The notes beneath the pieces were generated by a model, which saw nothing but the letters and a program-made list of their open reading frames with translations, ran no database searches and was not told the origin of the DNA. A stretch of DNA of 64,000 nucleotides. It comes from Bacteroidales bacterium (lineage in GTDB: Bacteria > Bacteroidota > Bacteroidia > Bacteroidales > UBA932). This document shows, piece after piece, positions 8,432 to 17,185 of this stretch. How positions within the stretch are numbered: the first letter of the stretch is position 1; each line of letters begins with the position of its first letter. A program made the translations under genes and the position numbers. The DNA lies in contig JAFRXO010000041.1 in NCBI GenBank assembly GCA_017443465.1, positions 1 through 64,000 of the forward strand, in the 5' to 3' direction.

Positions 8432-9742
8432 ATGGCATACAGTAATTTTTTCAATCCAGAAGAAACACTTGACCGGGAAGGAATCGAAAAGCTGCAGACA
8501 GAGCGTCTACGCAGCACCATCGCACATTGCATGGATTCCGCTTTTTACAGGAAACGCTTCAGTGACATAGGTTTGTCTCCGAATGACATCAAAACGCTGG
8601 ACGACCTTAAGAAAATTCCTTTCACTACAAAGCAGGACCTGCGCGACACTTATCCATTCGGTTTGGCTTCAGTTCCGCTGTCAAAGTGCACCCGCCTGCA
8701 TTCTTCAAGCGGGACTACCGGGAATCCCACTGTCATCCTCCACACGCAGAAGGATCTGGAACAATGGGCGAATGCGGTAGCAAGATGCCTCTGGATGGTA
8801 GGCTGCAGGCCTGAGGACGTATTCCAGAACACATCCGGTTACGGAATGTTCACCGGAGGACTCGGTTTCCAGTACGGAGCCGAGCGTCTCGGGATGCTCA
8901 CAGTTCCGGCAGCGGCCGGAAACACCCTCCGCCAGATCAAGTTCTTTACCGATTTCGGGACCACTGTAGTACATGCCATCCCGTCATATGCTTCAAGGCT
9001 TTATGAAGTGATGTGCGAAAGAGGTGTGGATCCGCGCAAGGACACTAAACTCCGTACCCTGGTCATCGGTGCCGAGCCCCACAGCGAGGAAACCCGCAGG
9101 CGCATCGAAAATATGCTTGGAGTCAAGGCCTACAACTCCTTCGGAATGTCGGAAATGTGCGGTCCGGGCGTCGCCTTCGAATGTCCAGAGCAGAACGGAA
9201 TGCACATATGGGAAGACTACTACATTGTCGAGATCATCGATCCGGTTACACTGGAGCCGGTCCCGGATGGAGAGGTCGGCGAACTGGTACTCACCACCAT
9301 CAACCGTGAAGCCATGCCTCTGCTGCGCTACAGGACAAGGGACCTGACCCGTATCCTTCCGGGAGAATGCCCCTGTGGACGCCACCACAAGCGCATCGAC
9401 CGCATCAAAGGCCGCAGTGACGACATGATCATCCTCAAGGGAGTCAACATCTTCCCAATCCAGGTGGAACAGGTGCTCGGACAGTTCAAGGAACTGGCTT
9501 CCGACTACCTCATCACCCTGGACACCGCAGACGGAAGCGATTACATGACAGTTGAGGTAGAACTTATTGACCGCCATATAGATGACTACGCCGCACTCCA
9601 GACGCTGGAAAGGAATATCACCAGGATGCTCAGGGACGAGATACTGGTAACCCCGAAGGTGAAACTGCTCCCGAAAGGCAGCATTCCCCAGAGTGAAGGC
9701 AAGGCAGTGAGGGTCAAAGACAACAGAAAACAATATCAATAA
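8432..9742 (+). CDS. paaK: Phenylacetate-CoA ligase, copy 2
   Basis: Second 436-residue PaaK-type ligase, one base after the first. Conserved motifs are L-H-S-S-S-G-T-T-G-N-P, Y-N-S-F-G-M-S-E and GRSDDMIILKGVNIFPIQVE. The pair share length, order of motifs and long identical stretches (for example PFTTKQDLRD), so they are probably an old tandem duplication. Differences in the middle third suggest different aryl-acetates, such as phenylacetate versus indoleacetate or hydroxyphenylacetate, but this is inference. The ACT-domain gene follows 11 bases later. Confidence 0.92.
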   Translation: MAYSNFFNPEETLDREGIEKLQTERLRSTIAHCMDSAFYRKRFSDIGLSPNDIKTLDDLKKIPFTTKQDLRDTYPFGLASVPLSKCTRLHSSSGTTGNPTVILHTQKDLEQWANAVARCLWMVGCRPEDVFQNTSGYGMFTGGLGFQYGAERLGMLTVPAAAGNTLRQIKFFTDFGTTVVHAIPSYASRLYEVMCERGVDPRKDTKLRTLVIGAEPHSEETRRRIENMLGVKAYNSFGMSEMCGPGVAFECPEQNGMHIWEDYYIVEIIDPVTLEPVPDGEVGELVLTTINREAMPLLRYRTRDLTRILPGECPCGRHHKRIDRIKGRSDDMIILKGVNIFPIQVEQVLGQFKELASDYLITLDTADGSDYMTVEVELIDRHIDDYAALQTLERNITRMLRDEILVTPKVKLLPKGSIPQSEGKAVRVKDNRKQYQ

Positions 9743-9753
9743 CCTATAACATC

Positions 9754-10185
9754 ATGACCATACATCAACTTTCCATTTTCATAGAAAACAAAGCCGGAAC
9801 CCTCGTCGTAATACTCCGGCAACTTAAGGAAGCCGGTATCCAGCTGATCGCTTCCACTATTTCAGACACAGTAGACTACGGGATCTGCCGAATCATATGC
9901 AGCGAACCCGTCAGGGCATATGAAACCCTCAGGGACGCCGGAGTAGCCGTCTCCCTGTGTGAAGTCATTGCAGTGGCACTCGACGATGAACCCGGCCGTG
10001 CTGCCGACGCAATCGGGATCCTTTCCGACGAAGGGATCAGCATAGCATATCTGTACTCATTCCTGCTGGGAGGAAAGGGAGTCCTGGTGTTCCGCACTGA
10101 CAACAATGAGCGTGCACTGGATGCACTCCAGCGCGGAGGATTGGATATTATCCGCGAGAAAGACCTCTCGAAACTGGCTATCTGA
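9754..10185 (+). CDS. Tandem ACT-domain amino-acid sensor
   Basis: The 143-residue cytosolic protein is built from two ACT domains. The first starts IHQLSIFIENKAGTLVVILR and the second starts near residue 71 with A-L-D-D-E-P-G-R-A-A-D-A. ACT pairs usually bind amino acids at their interface. Homologues are commonly encoded beside phenylacetate-CoA ligase genes. Here it closes the iorAB/aminotransferase/paaK operon, so it probably senses an aromatic amino acid and tunes the pathway. Its 3' end overlaps the convergent phosphodiesterase gene by 8 bases. Confidence 0.85.
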   Translation: MTIHQLSIFIENKAGTLVVILRQLKEAGIQLIASTISDTVDYGICRIICSEPVRAYETLRDAGVAVSLCEVIAVALDDEPGRAADAIGILSDEGISIAYLYSFLLGGKGVLVFRTDNNERALDALQRGGLDIIREKDLSKLAI

Positions 10186-11098
10186 AAATCTGCTTCATGG
10201 GACGCCCGACCCATGAAGCTGGAATCTTAAGTCCGAAGATGTAGGCGATCGTGGATGTCACGTCGTACTGCATCATAGGATCCGTAATCTCGTATCCCTT
10301 CTTGACGTTCTTTCCGAACACGATGAAGGGAGATTCGAGTTCTTGGAGCGTAAAGCCTCCATGTCCCTTGTTCTTTCCGCCGTGGTCCCCTGTCATGACG
10401 ATGATGGTGTCATCATAGATACCGGCGTCTTTCAGGGCCTGGATAACCATGCCTACACATTTGTCGATCTCTGACTGGCATGCATAATAACCGGGCGAAT
10501 CCCAGCCCTTGTTGTGTCCGGCCTCATCAAGGTCACCGATGTAGAAAGTGAAGAAATAAGGCTTCTTGGCAAGGATGTAATCAACTGCTTCCTTCTTTGT
10601 GTAATCCAGCACGGAATAGGGCTTGCTCTTGTCGTGATAACCGGGATTGTAGACATGATGGCTGATGGCCATGGTATCTATGACATAACCCACTCCGTTC
10701 CAGTTATATACGCACCCTGTCTCTGCATCGGGCTTCTGCTCCCTGATCAATGAGAAGATCGTGGGGTAGATCCCTCGCTCGTTAACGGCTGCAGAAGGGA
10801 TGTCTGGAACCTGGGAATTCCACTTGTAGTAGCCGTGCAACTCTGTCGGAGCTCCCATGAAGATGGAAGCCCAGTTGATAGCAGATGCCGAAGGCATGAC
10901 CGCACGCTTCCTGTATGTGTAGCTGCCGTTCTCGATCAGGTATCTGATGTTCGGGACATTCTCAGACTTCTCCAGGCAGTATGAAGCCCATCCGTCGATT
11001 CCGATGAATACGACGTGCTTGGCCTGCCTGCTGCGGGCTGAAGCCCCGAAGCAACATACGGTCAGAAGAATGGAAGCAATTAACGCAATCTTTTTCAT
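10178..11098 (-). CDS. Secreted alkaline-phosphatase-superfamily phosphodiesterase
   Basis: About 306 residues from the ATG at 11098, where a clean signal peptide begins (MKKIALIASILLTVCCFG). The upstream ATG at 11125 would overlap the preceding gene and add a poor leader. Features of the type I phosphodiesterase/nucleotide pyrophosphatase family are a metal-binding V-F-I-G-I-D-G near the N-terminus, a probable Ser nucleophile in P-S-A-S-A-I-N-W, and the second metal cluster T-G-D-H-G-G-K-N-K-G-H-G-G. It likely acts in the periplasm on a phosphodiester or phosphomonoester. It is the last gene of the minus-strand operon that starts at 18340, 7 bases after the RbsD-like gene. Confidence 0.85.
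   Translation of the reverse strand: MKKIALIASILLTVCCFGASARSRQAKHVVFIGIDGWASYCLEKSENVPNIRYLIENGSYTYRKRAVMPSASAINWASIFMGAPTELHGYYKWNSQVPDIPSAAVNERGIYPTIFSLIREQKPDAETGCVYNWNGVGYVIDTMAISHHVYNPGYHDKSKPYSVLDYTKKEAVDYILAKKPYFFTFYIGDLDEAGHNKGWDSPGYYACQSEIDKCVGMVIQALKDAGIYDDTIIVMTGDHGGKNKGHGGFTLQELESPFIVFGKNVKKGYEITDPMMQYDVTSTIAYIFGLKIPASWVGRPMKQIFR
10192..10219. terminator. Perfect 10-bp hairpin at convergent gene ends
   Basis: GCTTCATGGG (10192-10201) and CCCATGAAGC (10210-10219) form a perfect 10-base stem with an 8-base loop. It lies 6 bases past the stop of the ACT gene and inside the last codons of the convergent phosphodiesterase gene. It may terminate the plus-strand operon while also coding protein. 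No long U tract follows, so a terminator role is inferred. Confidence 0.5.
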
Positions 11099-11105
11099 AA
11101 CAGGC

Positions 11106-11657
11106 TTATTTATTGATCTTTTCATCCAACACAGCCTGCTTGTCAGGTCCCCAGTAACCGCAGTCCAACTCGAAGAAAGCCGTAGTGTACGGAACGGTAA
11201 GAGGGGTCTTGATTATTACGACCGTGTACAGTTTTCCGGCCTCATCCAGCCGCTTGATGAGATCCTCATGCATCACGCTTACGGCATCAGGACCGCATAT
11301 ATCTTTGATTTTCTTTTTCAAGGCATCCACTCCCGGAACCATGTCCTCGGAAATGAATTCGAGTTCCTTGTCACGATATAAATGGGCGAAAACATGAGGA
11401 GCCTTCTTTACCATCCCCACAGTCTTCGCGAGGACATCAGTGTAGGGTTCATCCGCATATAGGGTAACTATCCCCTCTCCGGACTGCAGGGGATAAGCCA
11501 TGTCAGTGATTACGATCCAATTCCGGTGTCCCAGAAGCGGAAGCATCTCCTCCAGGCGCTCCTGCCAGGAAACACTGCCAGCCCCGGAAGGGGTTTGTGC
11601 ACAACCTGTAAACATAAGCATTAACGGGAATAATAATGTAACTGCAAATTTTTTCAT
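11106..11657 (-). CDS. Lipoprotein with RbsD/FucU-like (sugar mutarotase) features
   Basis: The 183-residue protein has a lipoprotein signal (L-M-F-T-G-C at about residue 19). The mature part resembles RbsD/FucU sugar pyranase/mutarotase proteins: L-P-L-L-G-H-R-N-W-I-V-I-T-D near the N-terminus corresponds to the GH-x-D-E-I-V-x-A-D motif, and the end has T-P-L-T-V-P-Y-T-T-A-F-F-E-L. RbsD and FucU are normally cytosolic, so an exported version is unusual. The ATG at 11657 is embedded in CATATG and overlaps the GH30 stop (ATGA). The family call rests on motif resemblance only. Confidence 0.55.
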   Translation of the reverse strand: MKKFAVTLLFPLMLMFTGCAQTPSGAGSVSWQERLEEMLPLLGHRNWIVITDMAYPLQSGEGIVTLYADEPYTDVLAKTVGMVKKAPHVFAHLYRDKELEFISEDMVPGVDALKKKIKDICGPDAVSVMHEDLIKRLDEAGKLYTVVIIKTPLTVPYTTAFFELDCGYWGPDKQAVLDEKINK

Positions 11658-13111
11658 ATGACGACTGAAACTACTGAGCGGGCCGGGAACGAGACCGTGA
11701 CAGGACGACGGCCAGCACGGAGTGCTACGGTACGGTCCTCTTGGGTGGAATTGAGGGCGATCACGGCGATGCTGCCATCGGTATTGCGGAAAGCGAGATA
11801 GGTAATCCCTTCTTCCTCAAATCCTTCCGTCCCGATACGCACAGCACCGGGCTTAACTGCGATAGAGCAATGGAGCACATCGTACCAATGGGAGTTGCGT
11901 ACCACGCTTTCAAGGGTCCACTTCGATGAATCTATCGAGGCACCGCCGAGGCATGTGCCGCATCCGCCGGCTTCACCACGGTTCGGCTTGCCTTCATAGT
12001 CGAGTATCAGGTTCCAGAGGACGACTCCCTTGCAGTAACGGCTCAGCGTTCCAAGGAATATATCCCTCATCTCCTGGCTGAAACGCCTTCCGAACGCGTT
12101 CTCACCGCGGTAGTTCCAGATTCCTATTGACGCTTCGGTAAAATATATGTCCTTGTCAGGTGCTGCGGCATGTATATCATCAAGCTCCGCCACATTTCCG
12201 CGGTAATTGTGCCATGCACTTCCGGCGACATATGCAGAAGCCTCCGGATTGGCATATATCCTCAGAGGATACTGCGCCTGGTCCTCATGTCCGTCATAGT
12301 CATAATTGTGGTCGAACACAAGGATCTTGGTGTTGAGTCCGGCCTCCTTGAACTTGGGGCCGAGTACTTTCACGAAGTCCCTCTCATCATCCCAGGGCAT
12401 GTACAGAGACATCGAATTGCCACGGTGGAGAGGTTCGTTCTGCGGGGTGACGGCCATAACATGGTAGCCTCTGGCTTCCATCTCCTTGACCCACATGACG
12501 AAGAGGTCAGCATAATCTCCATAGTACTCCGGATTCAGGCGCCCTGATGTCCAGCTGTCCAAAGGTTTGGAAGGATCATCCGGATCCACCTTCATCCATT
12601 TCGGACAGCTCCACGGCGATCCTATTATCTGAAGGTCAGGATTCAAGGCATATATCTCGTCAAGGATCGGGAACAGGTACTTGAATTCGCTCTCATCGAC
12701 CTTCAGGTTTTCCTTCCCCGGTGTGTCCCACCATGTGTACTCATCCATCGAGAAGTCGGAACCACCGATACAGACCCTTACCAACGAAGAACCTGCGCCT
12801 TCCACGGGTGAAAACATCTCAGCCAAAAGGGCGTGCCTCTCCTCCGGTTTCATTTGGAGAAGGACATAGCAGGAGGCCTGGGTTATGGCAAGGCCGAAGC
12901 CATCAACGCTTTGGAAGGTCTCATCGGTAAAGCTGATGGAAGGAAGTTCCGAATCCCCTCTTTTTGCGCCAGGGTGTACGACTGTTTTTTCGAAATCCTT
13001 TGACTTGTCGAAAGTGGTCGTCCACACGGTCGCATCTCCGCTGGAGCATGAAAAGAGCAGTGAAAGGCTGGATATCAGCGCTGACGACTGGAGAAAGACG
13101 GATTTGAACAT
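11654..13111 (-). CDS. Glycoside hydrolase family 30 lipoprotein
   Basis: GH30 retaining beta-glycosidase (glucosylceramidase / beta-1,6-glucanase type) with a lipoprotein signal (S-L-L-F-S-C-S-S-G). The likely acid/base is E226 in T-P-Q-N-E-P and the nucleophile E326 in Y-F-T-E-A-S. The W-T-W-sandwich opening Q-S-V-D-G-F-G is also typical. The start at 13111 (ATG inside CATATG, giving MFKSVFLQSS) is chosen over 13120 because it gives the better leader. The exact substrate (beta-glucoside, beta-1,6-glucan or sphingolipid headgroup) is not readable. It lies in a six-gene minus-strand operon between a propeller lipoprotein and the RbsD-like lipoprotein. Confidence 0.9.
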   Translation of the reverse strand: MFKSVFLQSSALISSLSLLFSCSSGDATVWTTTFDKSKDFEKTVVHPGAKRGDSELPSISFTDETFQSVDGFGLAITQASCYVLLQMKPEERHALLAEMFSPVEGAGSSLVRVCIGGSDFSMDEYTWWDTPGKENLKVDESEFKYLFPILDEIYALNPDLQIIGSPWSCPKWMKVDPDDPSKPLDSWTSGRLNPEYYGDYADLFVMWVKEMEARGYHVMAVTPQNEPLHRGNSMSLYMPWDDERDFVKVLGPKFKEAGLNTKILVFDHNYDYDGHEDQAQYPLRIYANPEASAYVAGSAWHNYRGNVAELDDIHAAAPDKDIYFTEASIGIWNYRGENAFGRRFSQEMRDIFLGTLSRYCKGVVLWNLILDYEGKPNRGEAGGCGTCLGGASIDSSKWTLESVVRNSHWYDVLHCSIAVKPGAVRIGTEGFEEEGITYLAFRNTDGSIAVIALNSTQEDRTVALRAGRRPVTVSFPARSVVSVVI

Positions 13112-13129
13112 ATGCGTCATTTTTTATTA

Positions 13130-14557
13130 TCATTTTCCTGCGTTGATCACTGCGAAGAACTCACCTCGCTTGACCAGGCGATAGAGGTCCCCTCCCGGAT
13201 ACTCGAACAGAAGATACTGCAGAGTGGCTTCCTTGAAAGAATTTACGTGCCAGCTTCCATATGTGAATACGTGTCCCTGGTCATCCGCGGCCATGGACAT
13301 TATCATCCTCGCCGCACGGCCGTCCTGGTCTATAATTGGACCATAGTCTGTAATACGGTTGTGGTCAGCACCTTCGCTCAGGTCGATGCTCCTCAAGTGC
13401 AGTTTCCTGTCCACATATGCGGGACTGTCGGGATCCACCTCCCTCTCGTCCTCCGAGAACAGGGTCCTGGCATCCTGGAGATCTTCATACTGGACAAAAT
13501 AGAACCTGTTCCCTCCGATAGCGGACTCGAAATACGTAGAGCCTACATATGCGACCTCTTCGAATGCCTCGCCGGAGCGGACATCCTTGGAAGGATCGAA
13601 AAGCCAGAGACGCTCGTCCCCACCTCCAAGGCAGCCCATTGTGAAATAGCATTTCTCCCTGCCCGGAAGAGGTGAAAGCCAGGTCCATGCCCTCTGCTTC
13701 AGCAGGGTCTCGTCTGTGACAGGAGACCCGTCAATCAGCTTGCCCTTGGGCAGTACATCAACATATGTCTCTATGCGGCCTTCCGAGGGCCTGTAAACAT
13801 ATAGATTACCTTCATCGTTCTCATAATCATATGCCTTCTTCCACAACGAGAACCATACATTGCCTCCGTTGTCGATGAAGAACCAGAAAGCGGCCCCCTT
13901 CCTTCCCTTGACTACAAGTCCGAGGTCTTCTTTCTCCCCTGACTCGATATCGATGCTGTATAGATGGCAGCCGTCGGACTCATAGAGTTCTTCCAGGAAC
14001 GGAACGACGAAGACGTAGAGTTTCTTTCGCTGGGGATCTACTCCTATCGCGGAATAAATAGAGTACCTGGGCTTTACGATGCCGAAATCACGGAAAGTCC
14101 CGTCCGAGAGACGGTACCCGAAGACATGGGCGCCGGTGTAGTTAGCGATGCCCTCAGGCCAGTAGTTTGACAGGTGGGTCGTAAAATAAAGCCACCCGTC
14201 GCATTCAACTATGGGACTGTGGATCTTGCCCTGCTGGGATGGTGTGTCCTGTTCTCCGCAGACATATGTCATGTCCTCGGCAATCATGGTGTGCTGCCAC
14301 GTCTTCGGATCGAACCTGTGGAATCCGGCCCCATGCCCCTTGGAATGGGTGGAAGACCCGAAATAACACATTCCGTCAGATGCTACGGTCATTCCCTGCC
14401 ACTGTCCATCCCATTCCTTGCATATCTTGTTCATGGAAACCGACCATACCTTGCTGTCTTTTCCAGCAGGAGTGCCAGCTGTCTCCCCTGCATTCCTGCT
14501 AGTACAGGAGACCGCAGCTAAAGCCATCATCGCGGCCATTATCTTGTAAACTCTCAT
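13130..14557 (-). CDS. Predicted secreted beta-propeller lipoprotein
   Basis: I do not recognise a named family. The 475-residue protein has a lipoprotein signal (A-L-A-A-V-S-C-T). It consists of repeated segments with W/F-F and D-P-x-T patterns (for example Y-F-G-S-S-T, L-Y-F-T-T-H-L, W-F-S-L-W-K, C-Y-F-T-M-G) spaced about 50-60 residues apart, as in 6- or 7-bladed beta-propellers. It is free of obvious catalytic signatures and could bind or cleave a glycan. It sits between the GH30 and the 871-residue lipoprotein genes with gaps of about 10-20 bases, so it is part of the same operon. Confidence 0.6.
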   Translation of the reverse strand: MRVYKIMAAMMALAAVSCTSRNAGETAGTPAGKDSKVWSVSMNKICKEWDGQWQGMTVASDGMCYFGSSTHSKGHGAGFHRFDPKTWQHTMIAEDMTYVCGEQDTPSQQGKIHSPIVECDGWLYFTTHLSNYWPEGIANYTGAHVFGYRLSDGTFRDFGIVKPRYSIYSAIGVDPQRKKLYVFVVPFLEELYESDGCHLYSIDIESGEKEDLGLVVKGRKGAAFWFFIDNGGNVWFSLWKKAYDYENDEGNLYVYRPSEGRIETYVDVLPKGKLIDGSPVTDETLLKQRAWTWLSPLPGREKCYFTMGCLGGGDERLWLFDPSKDVRSGEAFEEVAYVGSTYFESAIGGNRFYFVQYEDLQDARTLFSEDEREVDPDSPAYVDRKLHLRSIDLSEGADHNRITDYGPIIDQDGRAARMIMSMAADDQGHVFTYGSWHVNSFKEATLQYLLFEYPGGDLYRLVKRGEFFAVINAGK

Positions 14558-14567
14558 GTTGATCTGC

Positions 14568-17183
14568 TTATCTTTGGGTTATCAGGTTCCTCTCCCTGAG
14601 GGCATCGACCCCGTTGTTCCATATGGATCCCTCCGCCCACATGTAATAGGAGAAATAGGATATGTTTTCCGTATAAAGCGGGAGCCACGGCTGCAGCTCA
14701 CAGTAAGAATAATGCGCATCGCGGTTATGCGGGAGATTCATCCACATATGCAGGTAATAGGGTCTCCTGACAGGGAACGCGCCCACGAAAGAGACATTCT
14801 CTTTGGTATCATATGCAGCGTTCCATCCTTCTACCGGATAGAGGATCTTCCCATAGAAAGAGACAGGATCCATTATATATGAAGTGATTCCGTCCGGTTC
14901 AGGGATAATGAACCTGTCCTCGAGGCCGTGCTTCTTTCCAATTTCAATGATGGGCTGGGGTCCCAGCACATTCATCTCGGGATGCTTGATGTCCAGGGCG
15001 AACCTCACTCCCAGCAGAGGTGACCCTCCGTACAGGGAGAACGTCTTCTCGATTATGGTGCCGTAGTAGTCGGCACGCATCCTGACTTCGGCATATTCTC
15101 CTCCTGCCTTGATGACCTCGGCATCATATAGCTTGTGGGTCTCTACGCTGGCCTGGCCGAGGAAATCCTCGAAGCCTCCATAAGGATAATATCCCCACTC
15201 CCTGTTGGGCCTGTCGTGATCGGAAGCCTTCTCCGGCCACAATTTAAAGAGGACATTGTCATCCTTGGACTTGACATAGTATTCAATTACCCTGGCCCCG
15301 GTCCGCAGGAGGGTAACCCTGACTTTGTCGTTCTCGAGGACATACTCGTTGACTCCGTCCCCGTTCAGGTCCTTTTCCTCCAATTTTACTTCTCCGGGTT
15401 CTGTCCCTATCCCGAGCTGGGTCTCCGCAGTGACTCCCATAGCCTCTGTGCAGACCGTGTATCCTCCCGCAGGCAGGACCAGATTGAACTCATGGGTCTG
15501 GTAGTCACCCTTCCGGACTTCGAACACTTTCTCCTCGGAAAAGATTTCTTTCCTGGGAGAATCCTTCGTAAAGACGCTTACCTTGACAGGCACCGAAGCA
15601 TTGGCAGTGATATTATGCACGGAGACAGGGAATCTGCATCCCGATGAAGGACCGTACAAGAGCTGATGGACAGATACTGCAGGCGGCAAGTTGAAGGATG
15701 CCATTACGGACTTGGAAGAACGCCCCCAGTCATATGTGCACATCACGGCATTCATCCGTCCCATGGCAGCTGCAGACGGGATAAGTTCCACCTTGAATTT
15801 CCTGGATGCCCCGGCAGGAAGACTGAGGTCAAGTTCAGTTTTTCCGCTGGCCACTATCTGCTCGGGGAGAGTCAGGGTGACTTTACCGCTCACCTGAGAG
15901 GATTGCAGGTTGGTTACCTTGACATTGAGGGTGTGTCCCTCTATGAAGGACTCCATATTGATCCTGTCCCCGAAATAATCCTCGAGATAGACCCTGTCCA
16001 GAGCCAGCAGCTGGGCTGATTTGCGGAACATGTCGGGGCCCATGATAACTCCCTGGTCAGCTATGGCGACGGAATTGCAGGACATTATCGCCTCCCACAT
16101 CTTCTCCTTGTCAAACCTTTCCCCTTTCTTGACGAAAAGGACCATGCTGTTGGTGAGTCCGCCGAGGACTGATCCGGTCCTTATCGCAAACGGCTTGCCC
16201 CATGTATTGATCTGCCGGGCATTCCCTGGCGCCGCAAAAAAAGCGTCACAATCAGGACCGGTTCCAAGACCGCCTTCAGGCACGTCACGGAAAATGTAAC
16301 CGCCATATGCTTTCCGGAAATTGGTCCAGTCCTCTGCAGTCTTCATCATCTGCACCTGCATGCTGCTCCAGTCATTGCAACCGAAAATAGGAGCATATCC
16401 CACATCGGTCACCACCGGGTCCCCGATCTCCTTAACCCATCCTGCAAGCTTGTCTCTCATCAAAAAGTCACAATACCCGCTGAAGATGAACCAGGAATTG
16501 CCTTCATTCATGCCGAGTCCCATCACATCCACCGGGTCGCCGGGAGTACAGGTGACACTTTGGATGAGTGTCTCCGCCCCGAACCAACCTTTTTTCATGT
16601 CATATTTTCCTACGACCTCGAGGGCATCTGTCAGGATTCCCTTGAATGATTTCAGACTCTCCGCATCCCCGAGCACCACATTGAGGACTTTCTTTCCGTG
16701 TTTGAGCACGAAAGCGTCAAGCGACATCACAGGGCTGCCCATCGGATCTTTCTTCTCCAGCAGTCCGGCAACGTCAGAGTCCTTTTCAACGAAAGCAAGG
16801 ATAGAAGAAGAAGACTTGAGAGCCTCGGATATCTCCGTTTCCGATGGATTCACGATGACAGAAGGATTGCCGGCGACTACCGATGCGAAGAAGCCCTCCT
16901 GGACTCTCATCCCCGGAATCCCGAGCGCCTGGGCGATATCCTTCCTGGACTGGGCGATCGTCTTCCCCACGTCTTTGACATTCAAACGGTAGAAGTTGCC
17001 ATAACGGTAACGGTTCTCATAGACATTCTCCCAATGGTTGGTGTAACCATTGAAAGACATATGGTTTTCGACAACGGCCTGCTCAGATACCCCCTGACTG
17101 GACTTGAAGCCCGATAGCCCTTCTGAGCTACAGCCGTAAGACAGGATCACGGCCGCCACCAATGCACAGTATAACTTATTCAT
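14568..17183 (-). CDS. Large lipoprotein of unknown function with mutarotase-like C-terminus
   Basis: An 871-residue lipoprotein (signal ending S-Y-G-C-S-S). Residues about 30-420 form an unrecognised region with mixed helix and strand. A stretch around 430-640 reads like one or two Ig-like beta-sandwiches. Near residue 640 is D-L-N-G-D-G-V-N-E-Y-V-L-E-N, and the C-terminus (about 650-840) resembles the beta-sandwich of aldose-epimerase/galactose-mutarotase-like domains (D-K-V-R-V-T-L-L-R-T-G-A-R, later P-I-I-E-I-G-K-K-H-G-L-E-D-R). It probably binds a sugar polymer at the cell surface or in the periplasm. It is flanked by the metallophosphatase (2-base gap) and the propeller lipoprotein. Confidence 0.6.
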   Translation of the reverse strand: MNKLYCALVAAVILSYGCSSEGLSGFKSSQGVSEQAVVENHMSFNGYTNHWENVYENRYRYGNFYRLNVKDVGKTIAQSRKDIAQALGIPGMRVQEGFFASVVAGNPSVIVNPSETEISEALKSSSSILAFVEKDSDVAGLLEKKDPMGSPVMSLDAFVLKHGKKVLNVVLGDAESLKSFKGILTDALEVVGKYDMKKGWFGAETLIQSVTCTPGDPVDVMGLGMNEGNSWFIFSGYCDFLMRDKLAGWVKEIGDPVVTDVGYAPIFGCNDWSSMQVQMMKTAEDWTNFRKAYGGYIFRDVPEGGLGTGPDCDAFFAAPGNARQINTWGKPFAIRTGSVLGGLTNSMVLFVKKGERFDKEKMWEAIMSCNSVAIADQGVIMGPDMFRKSAQLLALDRVYLEDYFGDRINMESFIEGHTLNVKVTNLQSSQVSGKVTLTLPEQIVASGKTELDLSLPAGASRKFKVELIPSAAAMGRMNAVMCTYDWGRSSKSVMASFNLPPAVSVHQLLYGPSSGCRFPVSVHNITANASVPVKVSVFTKDSPRKEIFSEEKVFEVRKGDYQTHEFNLVLPAGGYTVCTEAMGVTAETQLGIGTEPGEVKLEEKDLNGDGVNEYVLENDKVRVTLLRTGARVIEYYVKSKDDNVLFKLWPEKASDHDRPNREWGYYPYGGFEDFLGQASVETHKLYDAEVIKAGGEYAEVRMRADYYGTIIEKTFSLYGGSPLLGVRFALDIKHPEMNVLGPQPIIEIGKKHGLEDRFIIPEPDGITSYIMDPVSFYGKILYPVEGWNAAYDTKENVSFVGAFPVRRPYYLHMWMNLPHNRDAHYSYCELQPWLPLYTENISYFSYYMWAEGSIWNNGVDALRERNLITQR

Positions 17184-17185
17184 GA

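Noticed and set aside
15135..15647. 170-codon plus-strand frame opposite the large lipoprotein gene
   Set aside because: It is antisense to a clear lipoprotein gene and has no recognisable domain.
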